A stretch of 45,944 nucleotides of DNA from Thermoguttaceae bacterium (GCA_017436025.1 JAFSDX010000190.1:1-45944); one strand, 5' to 3'; counted from the stretch's first letter, positions 7,622-17,000 are shown. Translations and numbers: made by a program. Notes: a model not told the origin generated them from the sequence alone.

Positions 7622-8896
7622 ATGAAACGCGTCGCGTCGTTGGATTCTAAGAAATCCGGTTTTACGTTGTTGGAACTTTTGATCGTCTTGGCGATTCTCA
7701 TCGTCATCATCGGCATCTTGGGCACGACCGTTTGGAACTCCTACAAACGCGCCCTCATTCGCGCCGCCGAAGTCAAAATCAAGACGCTGACCCAAGCCGT
7801 CGAAGAATTCAAGTTGGATCAACGCACTTACCCGACGCTGGTCGAAGGGCTCTACATTCTCGCCAACGTCGACAACCCCGACGCCGCGGCCGCGATGCAA
7901 CAAGCGCAAATGCAGCAACAAACGATGGGGATGGCCGGCCAAAATATGAATAATATGAACGGCCAAATGAATACCGGTATGATGAACGACCCGATGATGA
8001 ACGGCCAAATGAATACCGGTATGATGAACGACCCGACGATGGGCGGTCAAGCCGGTATGATGAACGACCCGATGATGAACGGCCAAATGAATACCGGTAT
8101 GATGAACGATCCGACGATGGGCGGTCAAGCCGGTATGATGAACGACCCGACGATGGGCGGTCAAGCCGGTATGATGAACGACCCGATGATGAACGGTCAA
8201 ATGAATACCGGTATGATGAACGACCCGACGATGGGCGGTCAAGCCGGTATGATGAACGACCCGATGATGAACGGCCAAATGAATACCGGTATGATGAACG
8301 ACCCGATGATGAACGGTCAAATGAATACCGGTATGATGAACGACCCGATGATGAACGGCGGTATGGGCCAAATGAACGGTCAAATGAATATGACCGGAAT
8401 GCAAAACGGCGCGATGCAACAAAACGCGACCGTCAACACGATGAAGCCGAAACGTAAGATTCCGGAACCGTACGTCAAAGAAACCGACCTCGAAGACCCG
8501 TGGAACAACCCGTTCAAATACGAATGGCCGACGACCAAGGGCGACGGTAAAAAACCGGCGATCTGGTCGATGGGCCCGGACGGCGAAGACAACAACGGCG
8601 ACGGCGACGACATTATCAACTGGGACGCGACCGATATGTCCGGCCAAATGAACGCTCAACGCAACGCTCAAGCGGCGGGCGTCCAAAACGGGATGATGAA
8701 TAACGGTATGATGAACAACGGTATGAACAATATGGGCGGTATGGATATGACCGGCGGTATGGGCGGCATGCAAGGCGGTATGGATATGACCGGCGGCATG
8801 GGCGGCATGCAAGGCGGTATGGATACGACCGGCGGTATGGGCGGTATGCAACAAGGCGGCATGCCGCAAGGCGGCCAACAACAGCCGATGTTCTGA
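7622..8896 (+). CDS. gspG: GspG-like major pseudopilin with Met/Asn/Gly repeat insert
   Basis: The 424-residue protein has a type II secretion class III signal: G13|F14-T-L-L-E18 followed by a hydrophobic helix, so prepilin peptidase should cleave after Gly13. The GspG fold is recognisable in TYPTLVEGLYIL (69-80) and in the C-terminal DPWNNPFKYEWP plus WSMGPDGEDNNGDGDDI, the calcium-binding end of GspG. Between these halves, where normal GspG has a short loop, lies an insert of about 190 residues made of Met-rich tandem repeats. The C-terminus carries a further Gly/Met/Gln tail. Usual family length is near 140 residues. A strong AAAGGAG lies 9 nt before the ATG. It probably forms the pseudopilus; the insert would be surface-exposed (inference). 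Confidence 0.9.
   Translation: MKRVASLDSKKSGFTLLELLIVLAILIVIIGILGTTVWNSYKRALIRAAEVKIKTLTQAVEEFKLDQRTYPTLVEGLYILANVDNPDAAAAMQQAQMQQQTMGMAGQNMNNMNGQMNTGMMNDPMMNGQMNTGMMNDPTMGGQAGMMNDPMMNGQMNTGMMNDPTMGGQAGMMNDPTMGGQAGMMNDPMMNGQMNTGMMNDPTMGGQAGMMNDPMMNGQMNTGMMNDPMMNGQMNTGMMNDPMMNGGMGQMNGQMNMTGMQNGAMQQNATVNTMKPKRKIPEPYVKETDLEDPWNNPFKYEWPTTKGDGKKPAIWSMGPDGEDNNGDGDDIINWDATDMSGQMNAQRNAQAAGVQNGMMNNGMMNNGMNNMGGMDMTGGMGGMQGGMDMTGGMGGMQGGMDTTGGMGGMQQGGMPQGGQQQPMF
7979..8359 (+). repeat. Coding tandem repeats, 42-bp and 36-bp units
   Basis: Two unit types alternate: A (14 residues, MMNDPMMNGQMNTG) and B (12 residues, MMNDPTMGGQAG). The order is A B A B B A B A A, then a degenerate A. All share the MMNDP start. 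Nucleotide identity between units is nearly complete, with silent ggc/ggt changes, which indicates recent expansion or ongoing homogenisation. Confidence 0.95.
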
Positions 8897-8912
8897 TCGC
8901 CCGATTTTTCGT

Positions 8913-8948
8913 CGAGCCGGTTTCGGTCGGCTCGCCCGCTTTTTTGTT
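8913..8948 (+). terminator. Intrinsic terminator after gspG
   Basis: A perfect 7-bp stem, CGAGCCG (8913-8919) with CGGCTCG (8928-8934), is followed by CCCGC and then a T-rich tract. The spacer between stem and T run suggests partial termination, which would make the first gene more abundant than the minor pseudopilins. Confidence 0.65.
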
Positions 8949-9028
8949 TTTCCCGAAACGTTCGAAGCCGCGACGTCGGTTTCGGGCGTTTCGGCGGTTT
9001 TCGTTAACGTCGGTTTGAACGGTTTTTT

Positions 9029-10744
9029 ATGCGACGCGCATTCACTTTGCTCGAACTCTTGATCGTCTTGGCGCTGATCTTGGTAATTTCCGGAATTAGC
9101 GTCGCGTCGTTCCAGCGAATGACGGCGCGTTCGCGGTTCAAAGCCGGCGTTATCGAGATTCAAATCGATCTGCATAAAGCGCGCCTCTTGGCGATGCAAA
9201 CCGGAACGCCGTATATTTTCCGATACGCGCCCGGTTCCGGCGTTTACGAGATCGCGCCGCTCAACGCCCTCCAAGAAGCGATTTACCGCCAATACGACTC
9301 GACCGACTTAACCGACGCGTTCGGCGGCGACGCGCTCGGCGGTTCCTTGACCGAAACCGCGTTCGGCGCCGAGTCGACCGCTCTTGCGACCGACGCCGGG
9401 CTTTACTCCGTCGCGGGAGAATACGCCGCGCCGATTTACTCCGACGACCTCTTTTCCCCGGCTAACGTCGCGGCCGATATGGAGGCGCTCGGACTAGGAA
9501 CCGCGAACGGTTTCGGCTCGGGGCTCGATTCGACGCTCGGGCTCGATCCGGCGGCGTTCGGCGGCGACTTCGCGACGTCCGATTTTGCGCTCGACCCGAC
9601 GCTTGGCTCCTCGTTTGGCGTTTCCGAACTCTCGACGTCCGGCGGCGACGCGGCGTTCGCGATCGACCCGCTTACCGGCGCGACGACGTTCGGGAACGCG
9701 ACCCCTTGGCGCGAACTGACGACGGAAGAAAAATCGCTCCTCGCCGAGGGAACGACGCTCGCTTGGCGCGTCGCTCCGGACGGCGCGATCTTCCGCAAAG
9801 CCGCGTCCGGCGACGTAATTTTTACCTTCATGCGGATTTCCGCGTCGACGCCGTTGAACCTGAAAACGCGCCGCTCGACCGGGCTCGACCGAACCGAGGC
9901 GGAGTCGACCGACGACGCGCTCGGCGACGGAACGTTTGAGTCGCGCTTGACCGGCTCCCTTTCCGCGCCCCCCGAACTCGACGAAGATTCGCCGTTCGCC
10001 GTTCCGAAGCTCGACGGCGAAACGAGCGCGCTCGACGGAACGTTGGGCGGAGAATTCGCCGGGCTCGACCCGACGTTGGGACTCGACCCGAACGCCGCGC
10101 CGACGAGCCCCGCCGCGTCGAGCGTTTGGTCGGAGCCGATCGTTTTTTACCCGAACGGGCGCGTTTCGTCGGCGGTTTTCGGAATCGCTTGCGTCGGCGA
10201 CGTCCCTTATTATTCCGAGATCGCGATTCGCGGAATGACCGGCGTCGCGCGGATTTCGTCGATTTCGACGCTGGCCCCGGACGCCGACCCCGCCGCGTCC
10301 GCGTTGACGCAAGAGCAACTTTTCCGCCTTGCGAATCCGTTCGCCGCCGCGACGCTCGACCCGAACGGAAACCCGCTCGCCGACGACGGAACCGAAACCG
10401 GCGCTTTGAACGGCGTCCCGACCGACGGTTCGCTCGGTTCTCCGGTCGACTCCGTTTGGAACCCCGGCGCGGCGGGAGCCGGAACGGTCGGCGAAGCGAC
10501 GAGCGGTCTCGACGCCGGACTCGGTTCGGGACTCGACGCGCTCTCGACGGGAACGGAAGCCGCGGCCGGAACCGAACGGCGTTCCGGATATCGCTTCGAC
10601 GTCCCGACGCCCGACGCGACCGCGCTTCCGGAAACGACGCCGACGTCGCCCGACCCGCTCGCGCCGACGCCAAGTTCGCCGTCGATTCCCAACGCCGCCG
10701 ACGAAGAAAACGCGTCGCCGACGAACGCCGGAGGGCTCTTATGA
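9029..10744 (+). CDS. GspH-like minor pseudopilin with long disordered insert
   Basis: The protein has 571 residues. The N-terminus is MRRAFTLLELLIV: the residue before the cleavage site is Ala4 rather than Gly, Glu9 is at +5, and a hydrophobic helix follows. The segment KARLLAMQTGTPYIFRYAPGSG and the later FYPNGRVSSA fit the GspH beta-sandwich. These are separated by long Gly/Ala/Asp/Ser/Thr-rich stretches with repeated GLD(S/P)TLGLDP motifs and LTGSLSAPP (about nt 9947-9973). A low-complexity tail rich in Pro/Ser/Thr ends the protein. Typical GspH is under 200 residues. Its stop overlaps the next start (ATGA), implying translational coupling. Confidence 0.8.
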   Translation: MRRAFTLLELLIVLALILVISGISVASFQRMTARSRFKAGVIEIQIDLHKARLLAMQTGTPYIFRYAPGSGVYEIAPLNALQEAIYRQYDSTDLTDAFGGDALGGSLTETAFGAESTALATDAGLYSVAGEYAAPIYSDDLFSPANVAADMEALGLGTANGFGSGLDSTLGLDPAAFGGDFATSDFALDPTLGSSFGVSELSTSGGDAAFAIDPLTGATTFGNATPWRELTTEEKSLLAEGTTLAWRVAPDGAIFRKAASGDVIFTFMRISASTPLNLKTRRSTGLDRTEAESTDDALGDGTFESRLTGSLSAPPELDEDSPFAVPKLDGETSALDGTLGGEFAGLDPTLGLDPNAAPTSPAASSVWSEPIVFYPNGRVSSAVFGIACVGDVPYYSEIAIRGMTGVARISSISTLAPDADPAASALTQEQLFRLANPFAAATLDPNGNPLADDGTETGALNGVPTDGSLGSPVDSVWNPGAAGAGTVGEATSGLDAGLGSGLDALSTGTEAAAGTERRSGYRFDVPTPDATALPETTPTSPDPLAPTPSSPSIPNAADEENASPTNAGGLL

Positions 10745-11547
10745 CTCCGCGTAAAATAAACGGTTGGGCTAAAACGGGCGCTTTGCGTCGACGGGAGAAT
10801 CGGGGCGGTTTTACGTTGCTCGAAATTCTCGTCGCGTTCGCGGTTTTGATAATGGGGCTCTCGATCGTCGCCGCGCTCGCGACGACGTCGGCGCGCCAAG
10901 CGGTTCAAGTCGAAGAGGAAACCGGCGTCCAGCTCGCTTGCCAAAACTTAATGAACGCGATTTTGGCCGGCGACGCGACCGTTTCGCTCGGCGTCGAGAT
11001 TCCGCTCCCGGACGTTCCGAACTGGGCGGCGCGGGTTGAATTGCTCGACGGGCCGATTTCGAATCTTGTCGCGATTCGAATTGTTGCGACGCGTTTCGAA
11101 ATAATCGAGACGCCGCACCCGACCGACCCGACGTTGACGATTTCGACGCGCTCTTTCGAAGGAGGGCGGCAATACGTCTTGAAGGAATGGGCGCGCCGGG
11201 CCGACGTTCGAACGCAAACGGTTCGCCGCAACGTCGACGGGACGTTTACGACCGTCGACGGAACCGCCGCCGACATTCCGGCGTCGAACGTCGCGAACGG
11301 TTCGGGCGTCGAAGGGAACGTCGCGGGCGGTTTGAGCGGTTTCGACTCCGCTTCGAGCGGCGACCCGTTCGGCGAACTCGACGGCGCTTTCGGCGGTTTG
11401 GGGACTTTCGGCGGTTCGGGGGAAATGGGGGACGGCGGCGGTTTCGGCGCGACCGGAACCGGTTCGCTCGCGTCCCCCTTTTCGGAACTCGACGCGGCGA
11501 CGCAAAACTTAAACGAGCCGACCTTCGCGCCGCCGTCGCCGTTTTAA
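10741..11547 (+). CDS. GspI-like minor pseudopilin
   Basis: The 268-residue protein starts at the ATG at 10741, overlapping the previous stop by 4 nt. The prepilin motif is G23|FTLLE28 followed by ILVAFAVLIMGLSIVAAL, with the Ala/Met-rich helix typical of GspI. The central region SNLVAIRIVATRFEI fits the small GspI beta domain. The last 80 residues are Gly/Ser/Asp-rich with GTGSLASPFSELD, echoing the linker motifs of the adjacent pseudopilins. It would form part of the pseudopilus tip complex with the GspH- and GspJ-like neighbours. Confidence 0.78.
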   Translation: MTPRKINGWAKTGALRRRENRGGFTLLEILVAFAVLIMGLSIVAALATTSARQAVQVEEETGVQLACQNLMNAILAGDATVSLGVEIPLPDVPNWAARVELLDGPISNLVAIRIVATRFEIIETPHPTDPTLTISTRSFEGGRQYVLKEWARRADVRTQTVRRNVDGTFTTVDGTAADIPASNVANGSGVEGNVAGGLSGFDSASSGDPFGELDGAFGGLGTFGGSGEMGDGGGFGATGTGSLASPFSELDAATQNLNEPTFAPPSPF

Positions 11548-11745
11548 ACGCGTCGGCGTTCGACGAGCGAAGAGGAACCCGAGCGCCGCGACGTCGAGCG
11601 ACTTTTTTCCCGCCGCGACTGGTTTTTTTCGCCGTTTTCGTTATATTATTAATATAAGGGGAAACCGCGTCTCCCCTCAAGCGTCGCGTCGGTCGCCCGC
11701 CGCGTCGTCGCCGCCCGCAAAAGCAATAACGGAACGAAATTCTCA

Positions 11746-14361
11746 ATGACCTCGACGATTCGCCCGACCGCCGCGCCGCGACCGCCCTTTTTCCGCCGTC
11801 CGCGCGTCGGTTTTACTCTTTTGGAAATTTTGCTTGCGTTGGCGTTGATCGCGGTTTTGCTCGCCGGGGTGAGCGCGATAACGAGTCTTTATTCGCGCAA
11901 TTACACGACGACGGAACGCCGCGTCGGTCGGGCGCAGTTGGCGCGGTCGATCTCGCAAATGTTGAGCGAAGACTTGGGCGCCGCCGTTCAAGACCCGATT
12001 CAAGCGGTCGCGGACGACCCGAACCGCCAATTCATTCGCCGTTTCGGTCTTCGCGGCGACTCCCGCTCGTTGCAAATCGACGTCGTTCAGCCGAACCTTT
12101 TCGCGACGACCGCGACGCCGGAGGAGAACCGCCGCGTCGCCGAGGGCGGGAAGAAGTCGACGGAGTCGCGCCAAGTTCCGGAGTTGAAGACGATTTTTTA
12201 CGAGTTCGTTCCGCTCAACGCGTTGGAGCCGCTCGACGACGAGGAAAACGGCGCGACCGCCGAACTCGACGCGGCGTTCGAAACGGAAACCGGCGGGAGT
12301 TCGTTGACCGGCTCGCTCTCGACGCCGGCGGGCGCGACCGGCGCGGACGGAACGTTCGGCGCGGAGGACGAATACGGCGCGACCCTCGACGGAACGACCG
12401 GAACGATCGCCGACGGTATTTTTACCTCCGCCGACGGAACGACGACTTTTCGACCGTTGACGCGCAAATTTGGATTGTCGCGACGCGAACTCGATTTTGA
12501 AACGCCGATACCGGGCGCCGAGGTCGCGGCGGTCGACGACCCGCTCGCCGAATACGAAGCCGCGGCGGAGGAGGGGCGCGCCGTTTCGACCTTGACCGGC
12601 TCCCTTTCCGCGCCGCCGGACGCGTCGCAAACGACGTTGGCCGGGAACGGTTTTATCGACGGAACCGGCGCGCTCGAAGGAACGTCGACCGACGCGACCG
12701 CGACCGCCGAAGCGGAAAATCCGTTCGACCGTTTGCCGTTGACCGCGGCGCAAGTCGCGATGGACGCAGACGACGGAACGACTTGGGCGCCGGAAGCGCT
12801 CGACTGCCGATTCCGCTATTTCGACGGCGAAAATTGGCTCGACGCTTGGGACGGCATCGAAAAAGGCGGGCTCCCGGTCGCGATCAAAGTCGACTTGAAA
12901 CTCGCGCCGCTCGACGACGTCGACCTTTACCGTTCGTCGCCGCTCCTCTTCAATTTGCCGATTCCGCCGGAGCCGAGCGCGATCGCGAGCGCCGCCGACG
13001 CGTCGAACGCCGACTCGACCGACCCGACCGCGTTGACGAGTCAACTGACCGGTTCGCTGACCGGCGGCCCGCCGACCGCCGCCGCGTCGAACGGGCCCGG
13101 CGTCGACGTTTTCAACTCGTATCGCCCGTTGGCCGCGATTCGAATCGCGCAAACGGCGCCGCCCTTGACCGCTTTCGCGGAGTCGACCGCGACGAACGCG
13201 AGCGCCGCCGCGACGTCGAACGGAACGGAATCGGACGCGGACGACGAACTCGGTTCGACCGCGACGTCGAGCGATTTGGGGGGCGGGCTTTCCGGCGGGT
13301 TCGCGTCGACCGCGACCGACGCGGCGTTCGACGGCGCGACGCAAACCGATTTGACCGGCGGACTCGGCGGAACCTCGTTTGCCGACGCGTTGGCGGGCGA
13401 ACTTGGACTCGGCGCGACCGCCGCGTCGAACTCGTTCGCGTTGGCAACCTTTAACGAAAAGGGGATTTGCGTCGATTACGCGAACGACGGAAGTTATGTA
13501 ACGCTCGAAGGAATGGCGGCGGAACTCGGCCTTTCGCAACCGCAAGTCTTCGAGTTGGTCGTTTATTTGCCGACGACGCCGTCCGGCCGAGCGCGAACGG
13601 TCGAGCGCCGCCGCCCGACGACGGTTCGAGAAGGCGCGGTCGCGGTCGGCGGTCGCGCGCGCCCCCGAACGCCCGGTTTTTCCGGCCCGCGAACGCCGGG
13701 CGCCAACCCTTACGCGACCGGAACGGCGCGCGAAGTTCGCCGTCGAACGCCGGAGCGTCGCGAATTCAACGAACGAACGGCGGCGAGTCGCGGCGCGGCG
13801 GAGCGAACGGCGGCGACCCGAGGCGCGGCGAACCGCTCGGCGGGAACCCGCGAAGGCGTCGATCGAACGGCGGCGACTCGGGCGGCGGTTGGACGCGGCG
13901 CGTCGCAACGCGCGGCGACGCAACGTCAATTGAGAACGCGGGAAATCGGCCCCGCGCCGGGCGGTCTCGACTCCGAACTGGCCGCCGCGCTCGACGCCGA
14001 AGGGGGCGTTTTCGGCGAACCGGTCGGCGCGACGGAGGAGTTCGCCGGAACCGCGACCGTCGGCGACCCGGCGTCGGGCCCCGACCCGGACGGGCTCGGT
14101 TCCGCGACCGTCGGCGGTTTCGCCGGGGGCGGACTCGGCGGCGGAGGAACCGCGACGACGCTCGGCCCGGTGCAAACGACGTTATTCTCGGACGAAAGCG
14201 CCGGGTTCGCCGACCCCGCTTCCGGTTTGGGCGCCGACGCGCTCGTTCCCGGGTTGATCGAAACGTCGACCGCCGCCGGAGCGCAAACGACCGTCGCGCC
14301 GACCGCTCCCGCTCAAACTGCGCCGCGTCGAACGCAACAAACTTGGATTCGCGGTCGTTAA
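11746..14361 (+). CDS. GspJ-like minor pseudopilin with very long extension
   Basis: The protein has 871 residues. The prepilin motif is G22|FTLLE27 with a hydrophobic helix. GspJ features include a long pseudopilin helix ending LARSISQMLSEDL, the strand TIFYEFVPL, and CRFRYFDGENWLDAWDG...LPVAIKVDLKL, which matches the GspJ aromatic/Trp and Leu-Pro pattern. The family norm is about 200 residues. The extra sequence includes Ser/Ala/Thr/Asp-rich linkers with three LTGSL motifs (nt 12304, 12592, 13046) and an Arg-rich tract of RTAATRGAA-type repeats (residues about 614-735). A Gly-rich tail follows. No clear Shine-Dalgarno precedes the ATG; a palindromic AT island lies 90 bp upstream. Confidence 0.78.
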   Translation: MTSTIRPTAAPRPPFFRRPRVGFTLLEILLALALIAVLLAGVSAITSLYSRNYTTTERRVGRAQLARSISQMLSEDLGAAVQDPIQAVADDPNRQFIRRFGLRGDSRSLQIDVVQPNLFATTATPEENRRVAEGGKKSTESRQVPELKTIFYEFVPLNALEPLDDEENGATAELDAAFETETGGSSLTGSLSTPAGATGADGTFGAEDEYGATLDGTTGTIADGIFTSADGTTTFRPLTRKFGLSRRELDFETPIPGAEVAAVDDPLAEYEAAAEEGRAVSTLTGSLSAPPDASQTTLAGNGFIDGTGALEGTSTDATATAEAENPFDRLPLTAAQVAMDADDGTTWAPEALDCRFRYFDGENWLDAWDGIEKGGLPVAIKVDLKLAPLDDVDLYRSSPLLFNLPIPPEPSAIASAADASNADSTDPTALTSQLTGSLTGGPPTAAASNGPGVDVFNSYRPLAAIRIAQTAPPLTAFAESTATNASAAATSNGTESDADDELGSTATSSDLGGGLSGGFASTATDAAFDGATQTDLTGGLGGTSFADALAGELGLGATAASNSFALATFNEKGICVDYANDGSYVTLEGMAAELGLSQPQVFELVVYLPTTPSGRARTVERRRPTTVREGAVAVGGRARPRTPGFSGPRTPGANPYATGTAREVRRRTPERREFNERTAASRGAAERTAATRGAANRSAGTREGVDRTAATRAAVGRGASQRAATQRQLRTREIGPAPGGLDSELAAALDAEGGVFGEPVGATEEFAGTATVGDPASGPDPDGLGSATVGGFAGGGLGGGGTATTLGPVQTTLFSDESAGFADPASGLGADALVPGLIETSTAAGAQTTVAPTAPAQTAPRRTQQTWIRGR

Positions 14362-14464
14362 AGTTTAAAATAGGCGGTTTGGGCGATTTGTTGAAACGCG
14401 CCCTTGCGAAGAAACTTGTTTTGAAACGTTAAAATAGCGAGATGAGGTAAAAAGGAGAAGGACG

Positions 14465-16405
14465 ATGACCGACGAAACGACTCGCGTCGACGCGCTCGAC
14501 GCTTCCGCCGCCGCGCAAAATGCGACCGCGACGCCCGCCGACGCCGAAGAACGGCGCGCGACGCGGCGGTCGATTTACGCCGTTTTAATTTTTCTCGCGC
14601 TCGGCGTCGGATTCGGCAAGATCGTCGCCGTCGATTCGCTCCCGGATCGCGCGATTCAAAACAACCGGCTGGCGCAAATACCGAAAACGTTGCAAACAAA
14701 GGAGAAAGAACTTCGCGCCAAGGGCGTTTCCGGCGCTCGTCTCGAAGCGGAGTTGGAGCGCGTTTACGCCGCCGCGTTGCGCGACGCCAACAAAGCCCGC
14801 CCGACGTTGAGCGCGAACGACCGCAGTCGTTGGCTGACGATTCGCGCGCTCGTCGAACCGAAAGCCCGAGTTTACCGTTACGTTCCGATTTATAAAGAGA
14901 GCGCGAAGACCGAGATCGAAGCGGAACGCCGCGCCGCGCTTTCGACGTATCCGGCGGCGTCCGGACAAACGACGACGGAGGAGGAACTCGTCGCTAAGTT
15001 CGCGCCCGGCGAGATTTTGCGCAACTGCGCGAGTCCTTGCCCGGAGCGTTTCGACGACGAAAGTAAAAAAGCCGACGCCCGCGTCGTTAAATACCGAAAA
15101 GAACTCGTTCCTTACGCGATCGACAAGGCTTGGGAAACGCCCGGTTGGGATTCGATCGACGTCGTGAAACACGGGCTTCCGGACGAAATTTACGACCCGT
15201 CGAACCCGGCGTCCGGGTACGTTTATTCGAGCAAACCGACGCTTTTGCCGACGGTTATGGCGGGGCCGTACTGGGTTCTGAACCGCTGTTTCGGTTTGTC
15301 GCTCGCGAAGCGTCCGTTCGAAACGACGCGAATTTTGCTCGTTTTTTATCAACTGATTCCGCTTGGAATCGCGTTTTTCTGCTTGGCGTCGATTATCGAG
15401 TCGGTCGGTCAAACCGATTGGGGCCGAATGTACGCGGTCGCGGCGGCGACGTTCGGGACGTTCGCGCTGGCGTTCGTTCCGACGTTAAACAACCATTTGC
15501 CGGGCTTTGCGTCGATTTCGATCGCGCTTTGGGCGGCGTTCAAAATTTTGCGCGACGGGAAAAGGAACCCGATTTATTTCGCGCTTGCCGGCTTTTTCGG
15601 CGCGTTTGCCGTCGCTTGCGACTTGCCGGCGTTGGCGTTCGCGGCGGGGCTTTGCGCGATTTTGCTTGTAAAACGCCCGTTGAAAACGGTTTGCGTCGCG
15701 ATTCCGGCGGGGCTCGTCGTCGCGGCGGCGTTTGTCGCGACGAACTATATCGCGCACAACTCCATTATGCCCGCGTACTCCTGCAAGCGCGACCATATGG
15801 CGATGCAAGCGGAGGCGAAGGAAAAGGGCGTCGACCCGAAAACGTTATTCGACGCAAACGACTGGTATTACTATAATTACTATCCGGCCGGGCGTCCGCG
15901 CGAAGCGAAGCACGCTCGCATTAGCCATTGGGCGAACCGCACCGGAATCGACCGCGGCGAACCGTCGATCGTTCGGTACGCGTTCCATTCGACCGTCGGG
16001 TCGCGCGGCGTTTTCTCGTTGACGCCGATTTGGATTTTGAGCGTTCTCGGTCTTTGCGTTTGGGCGTTCAAAACGAAGGACGACAAAGGTTTACGAGCGT
16101 TCGGCGTCGGCGCGTTGACGTTGACGGTCGTCTTTTTCGCGTTCTTTTTGACGCGCGATCAAGGCGACCGCAATTACGGCGGGATGTCGTGTTGGTCGCG
16201 TTGGTTCTTCCCGTTGGTTCCGCTCTTCATTCCGGCGCTTCTGCCGATTGTCGACAAGGCGTCAAAATCGCGACGTTTACGCGGCGTCGCGTTGGCTCTT
16301 CTCTTTTGGTCGGCGGCGTCGGCGGCGTTCCCGACTTGGAACCCTTGGGTCGCGCCTTGGCTTTACGATATCGCCGTCAATTGGGGTTGGATGAAACCTT
16401 ATTAA
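14465..16405 (+). CDS. Polytopic membrane protein of unknown function
   Basis: The 646-residue protein starts at ATG 14465 with AAGGAG 7-8 nt upstream. It has one N-terminal membrane helix (about 36-55), a soluble region of about 200 residues, then eight or more helices. Conserved-looking loop motifs are YVYSSKPTLLPTVMAGPYW, TLNNHLPGFASISIA and GGMSCWSRWFFPLVPLF. The pattern of many helices with acidic or polar loops resembles GT-C type membrane transferases, but I see no diagnostic motif. I recall similar proteins as unnamed planctomycete membrane proteins. It is downstream of the pseudopilin cluster, with a 103-nt gap, so a link to secretion is only possible. Confidence 0.7.
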   Translation: MTDETTRVDALDASAAAQNATATPADAEERRATRRSIYAVLIFLALGVGFGKIVAVDSLPDRAIQNNRLAQIPKTLQTKEKELRAKGVSGARLEAELERVYAAALRDANKARPTLSANDRSRWLTIRALVEPKARVYRYVPIYKESAKTEIEAERRAALSTYPAASGQTTTEEELVAKFAPGEILRNCASPCPERFDDESKKADARVVKYRKELVPYAIDKAWETPGWDSIDVVKHGLPDEIYDPSNPASGYVYSSKPTLLPTVMAGPYWVLNRCFGLSLAKRPFETTRILLVFYQLIPLGIAFFCLASIIESVGQTDWGRMYAVAAATFGTFALAFVPTLNNHLPGFASISIALWAAFKILRDGKRNPIYFALAGFFGAFAVACDLPALAFAAGLCAILLVKRPLKTVCVAIPAGLVVAAAFVATNYIAHNSIMPAYSCKRDHMAMQAEAKEKGVDPKTLFDANDWYYYNYYPAGRPREAKHARISHWANRTGIDRGEPSIVRYAFHSTVGSRGVFSLTPIWILSVLGLCVWAFKTKDDKGLRAFGVGALTLTVVFFAFFLTRDQGDRNYGGMSCWSRWFFPLVPLFIPALLPIVDKASKSRRLRGVALALLFWSAASAAFPTWNPWVAPWLYDIAVNWGWMKPY

Positions 16406-16479
16406 CGGCAAAACTTGCGAATGAAACGCGGGGCGTTTGGCTCCGCGTTCTTTTCAATAAAATTAGCGAATAAACTGAG

Positions 16480-16968
16480 ATGGCGAAGAATAAAAAAACG
16501 AAAAAAGAGGACGACGGAATCGAACGCGTCGTCAGCGAAAACCGCAAAGCGCGACACGATTACGACGTCTTGGAGTCGCTCGAATGCGGAATCGAGTTGG
16601 TCGGGAGCGAAGTGAAGAGTTTGCGTTGCGGAACCGTTTCGCTCGCCGAGTGTTACGCGCGGGTCAAAAAGGACGAGGTGTTTCTCGTCAACTGCGATAT
16701 TCCGGAGTATATCGACGCGAACCGGTTCAATCATAAACGCAAGCGCGACCGCAAGTTGCTGCTGCACCGTCGCGAAATCGAACGGTTCGCGAAACGGGCG
16801 CTCGAAAAGGGATTAACTCTTGTTCCGCTCAAACTTTACTTCAAAAACGGGCGCGCGAAATTGCTTGTCGGTCTTTGCCGCGGGAAGCAAAATTACGACA
16901 AGCGTCAAGCGCTGAAAAAAGCGGACGTCGAGCGCGGCTTGCGCCAAATGAAGATGTTCCGCCGTTAA
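16480..16968 (+). CDS. smpB: SsrA-binding protein SmpB
   Basis: The 162-residue protein matches SmpB along its whole length: NRKARHDYDVLESLECGIELVGSEVKSLR at the N-terminal OB-fold, then LKLYFKNGRAKLLVGLCRGKQNYDKR, and a basic tail. It binds tmRNA and delivers it to stalled ribosomes for trans-translation. The usual length is 150-160. No strong Shine-Dalgarno is present. It follows the membrane protein gene by 74 nt and precedes mutY by 32 nt, so these probably share a transcript. The tmRNA gene itself is not in the window. Confidence 0.95.
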   Translation: MAKNKKTKKEDDGIERVVSENRKARHDYDVLESLECGIELVGSEVKSLRCGTVSLAECYARVKKDEVFLVNCDIPEYIDANRFNHKRKRDRKLLLHRREIERFAKRALEKGLTLVPLKLYFKNGRAKLLVGLCRGKQNYDKRQALKKADVERGLRQMKMFRR

Positions 16969-17000
16969 AACGTCGGGCTAAGTCGCGTTAGGAGAAGCGT

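Noticed and set aside
7526..9292. His/Val-rich 588-residue minus-strand protein
   Set aside because: It is antisense to the GspG repeats; the plus strand has the prepilin signal, a strong ribosome-binding site and a recognisable family.
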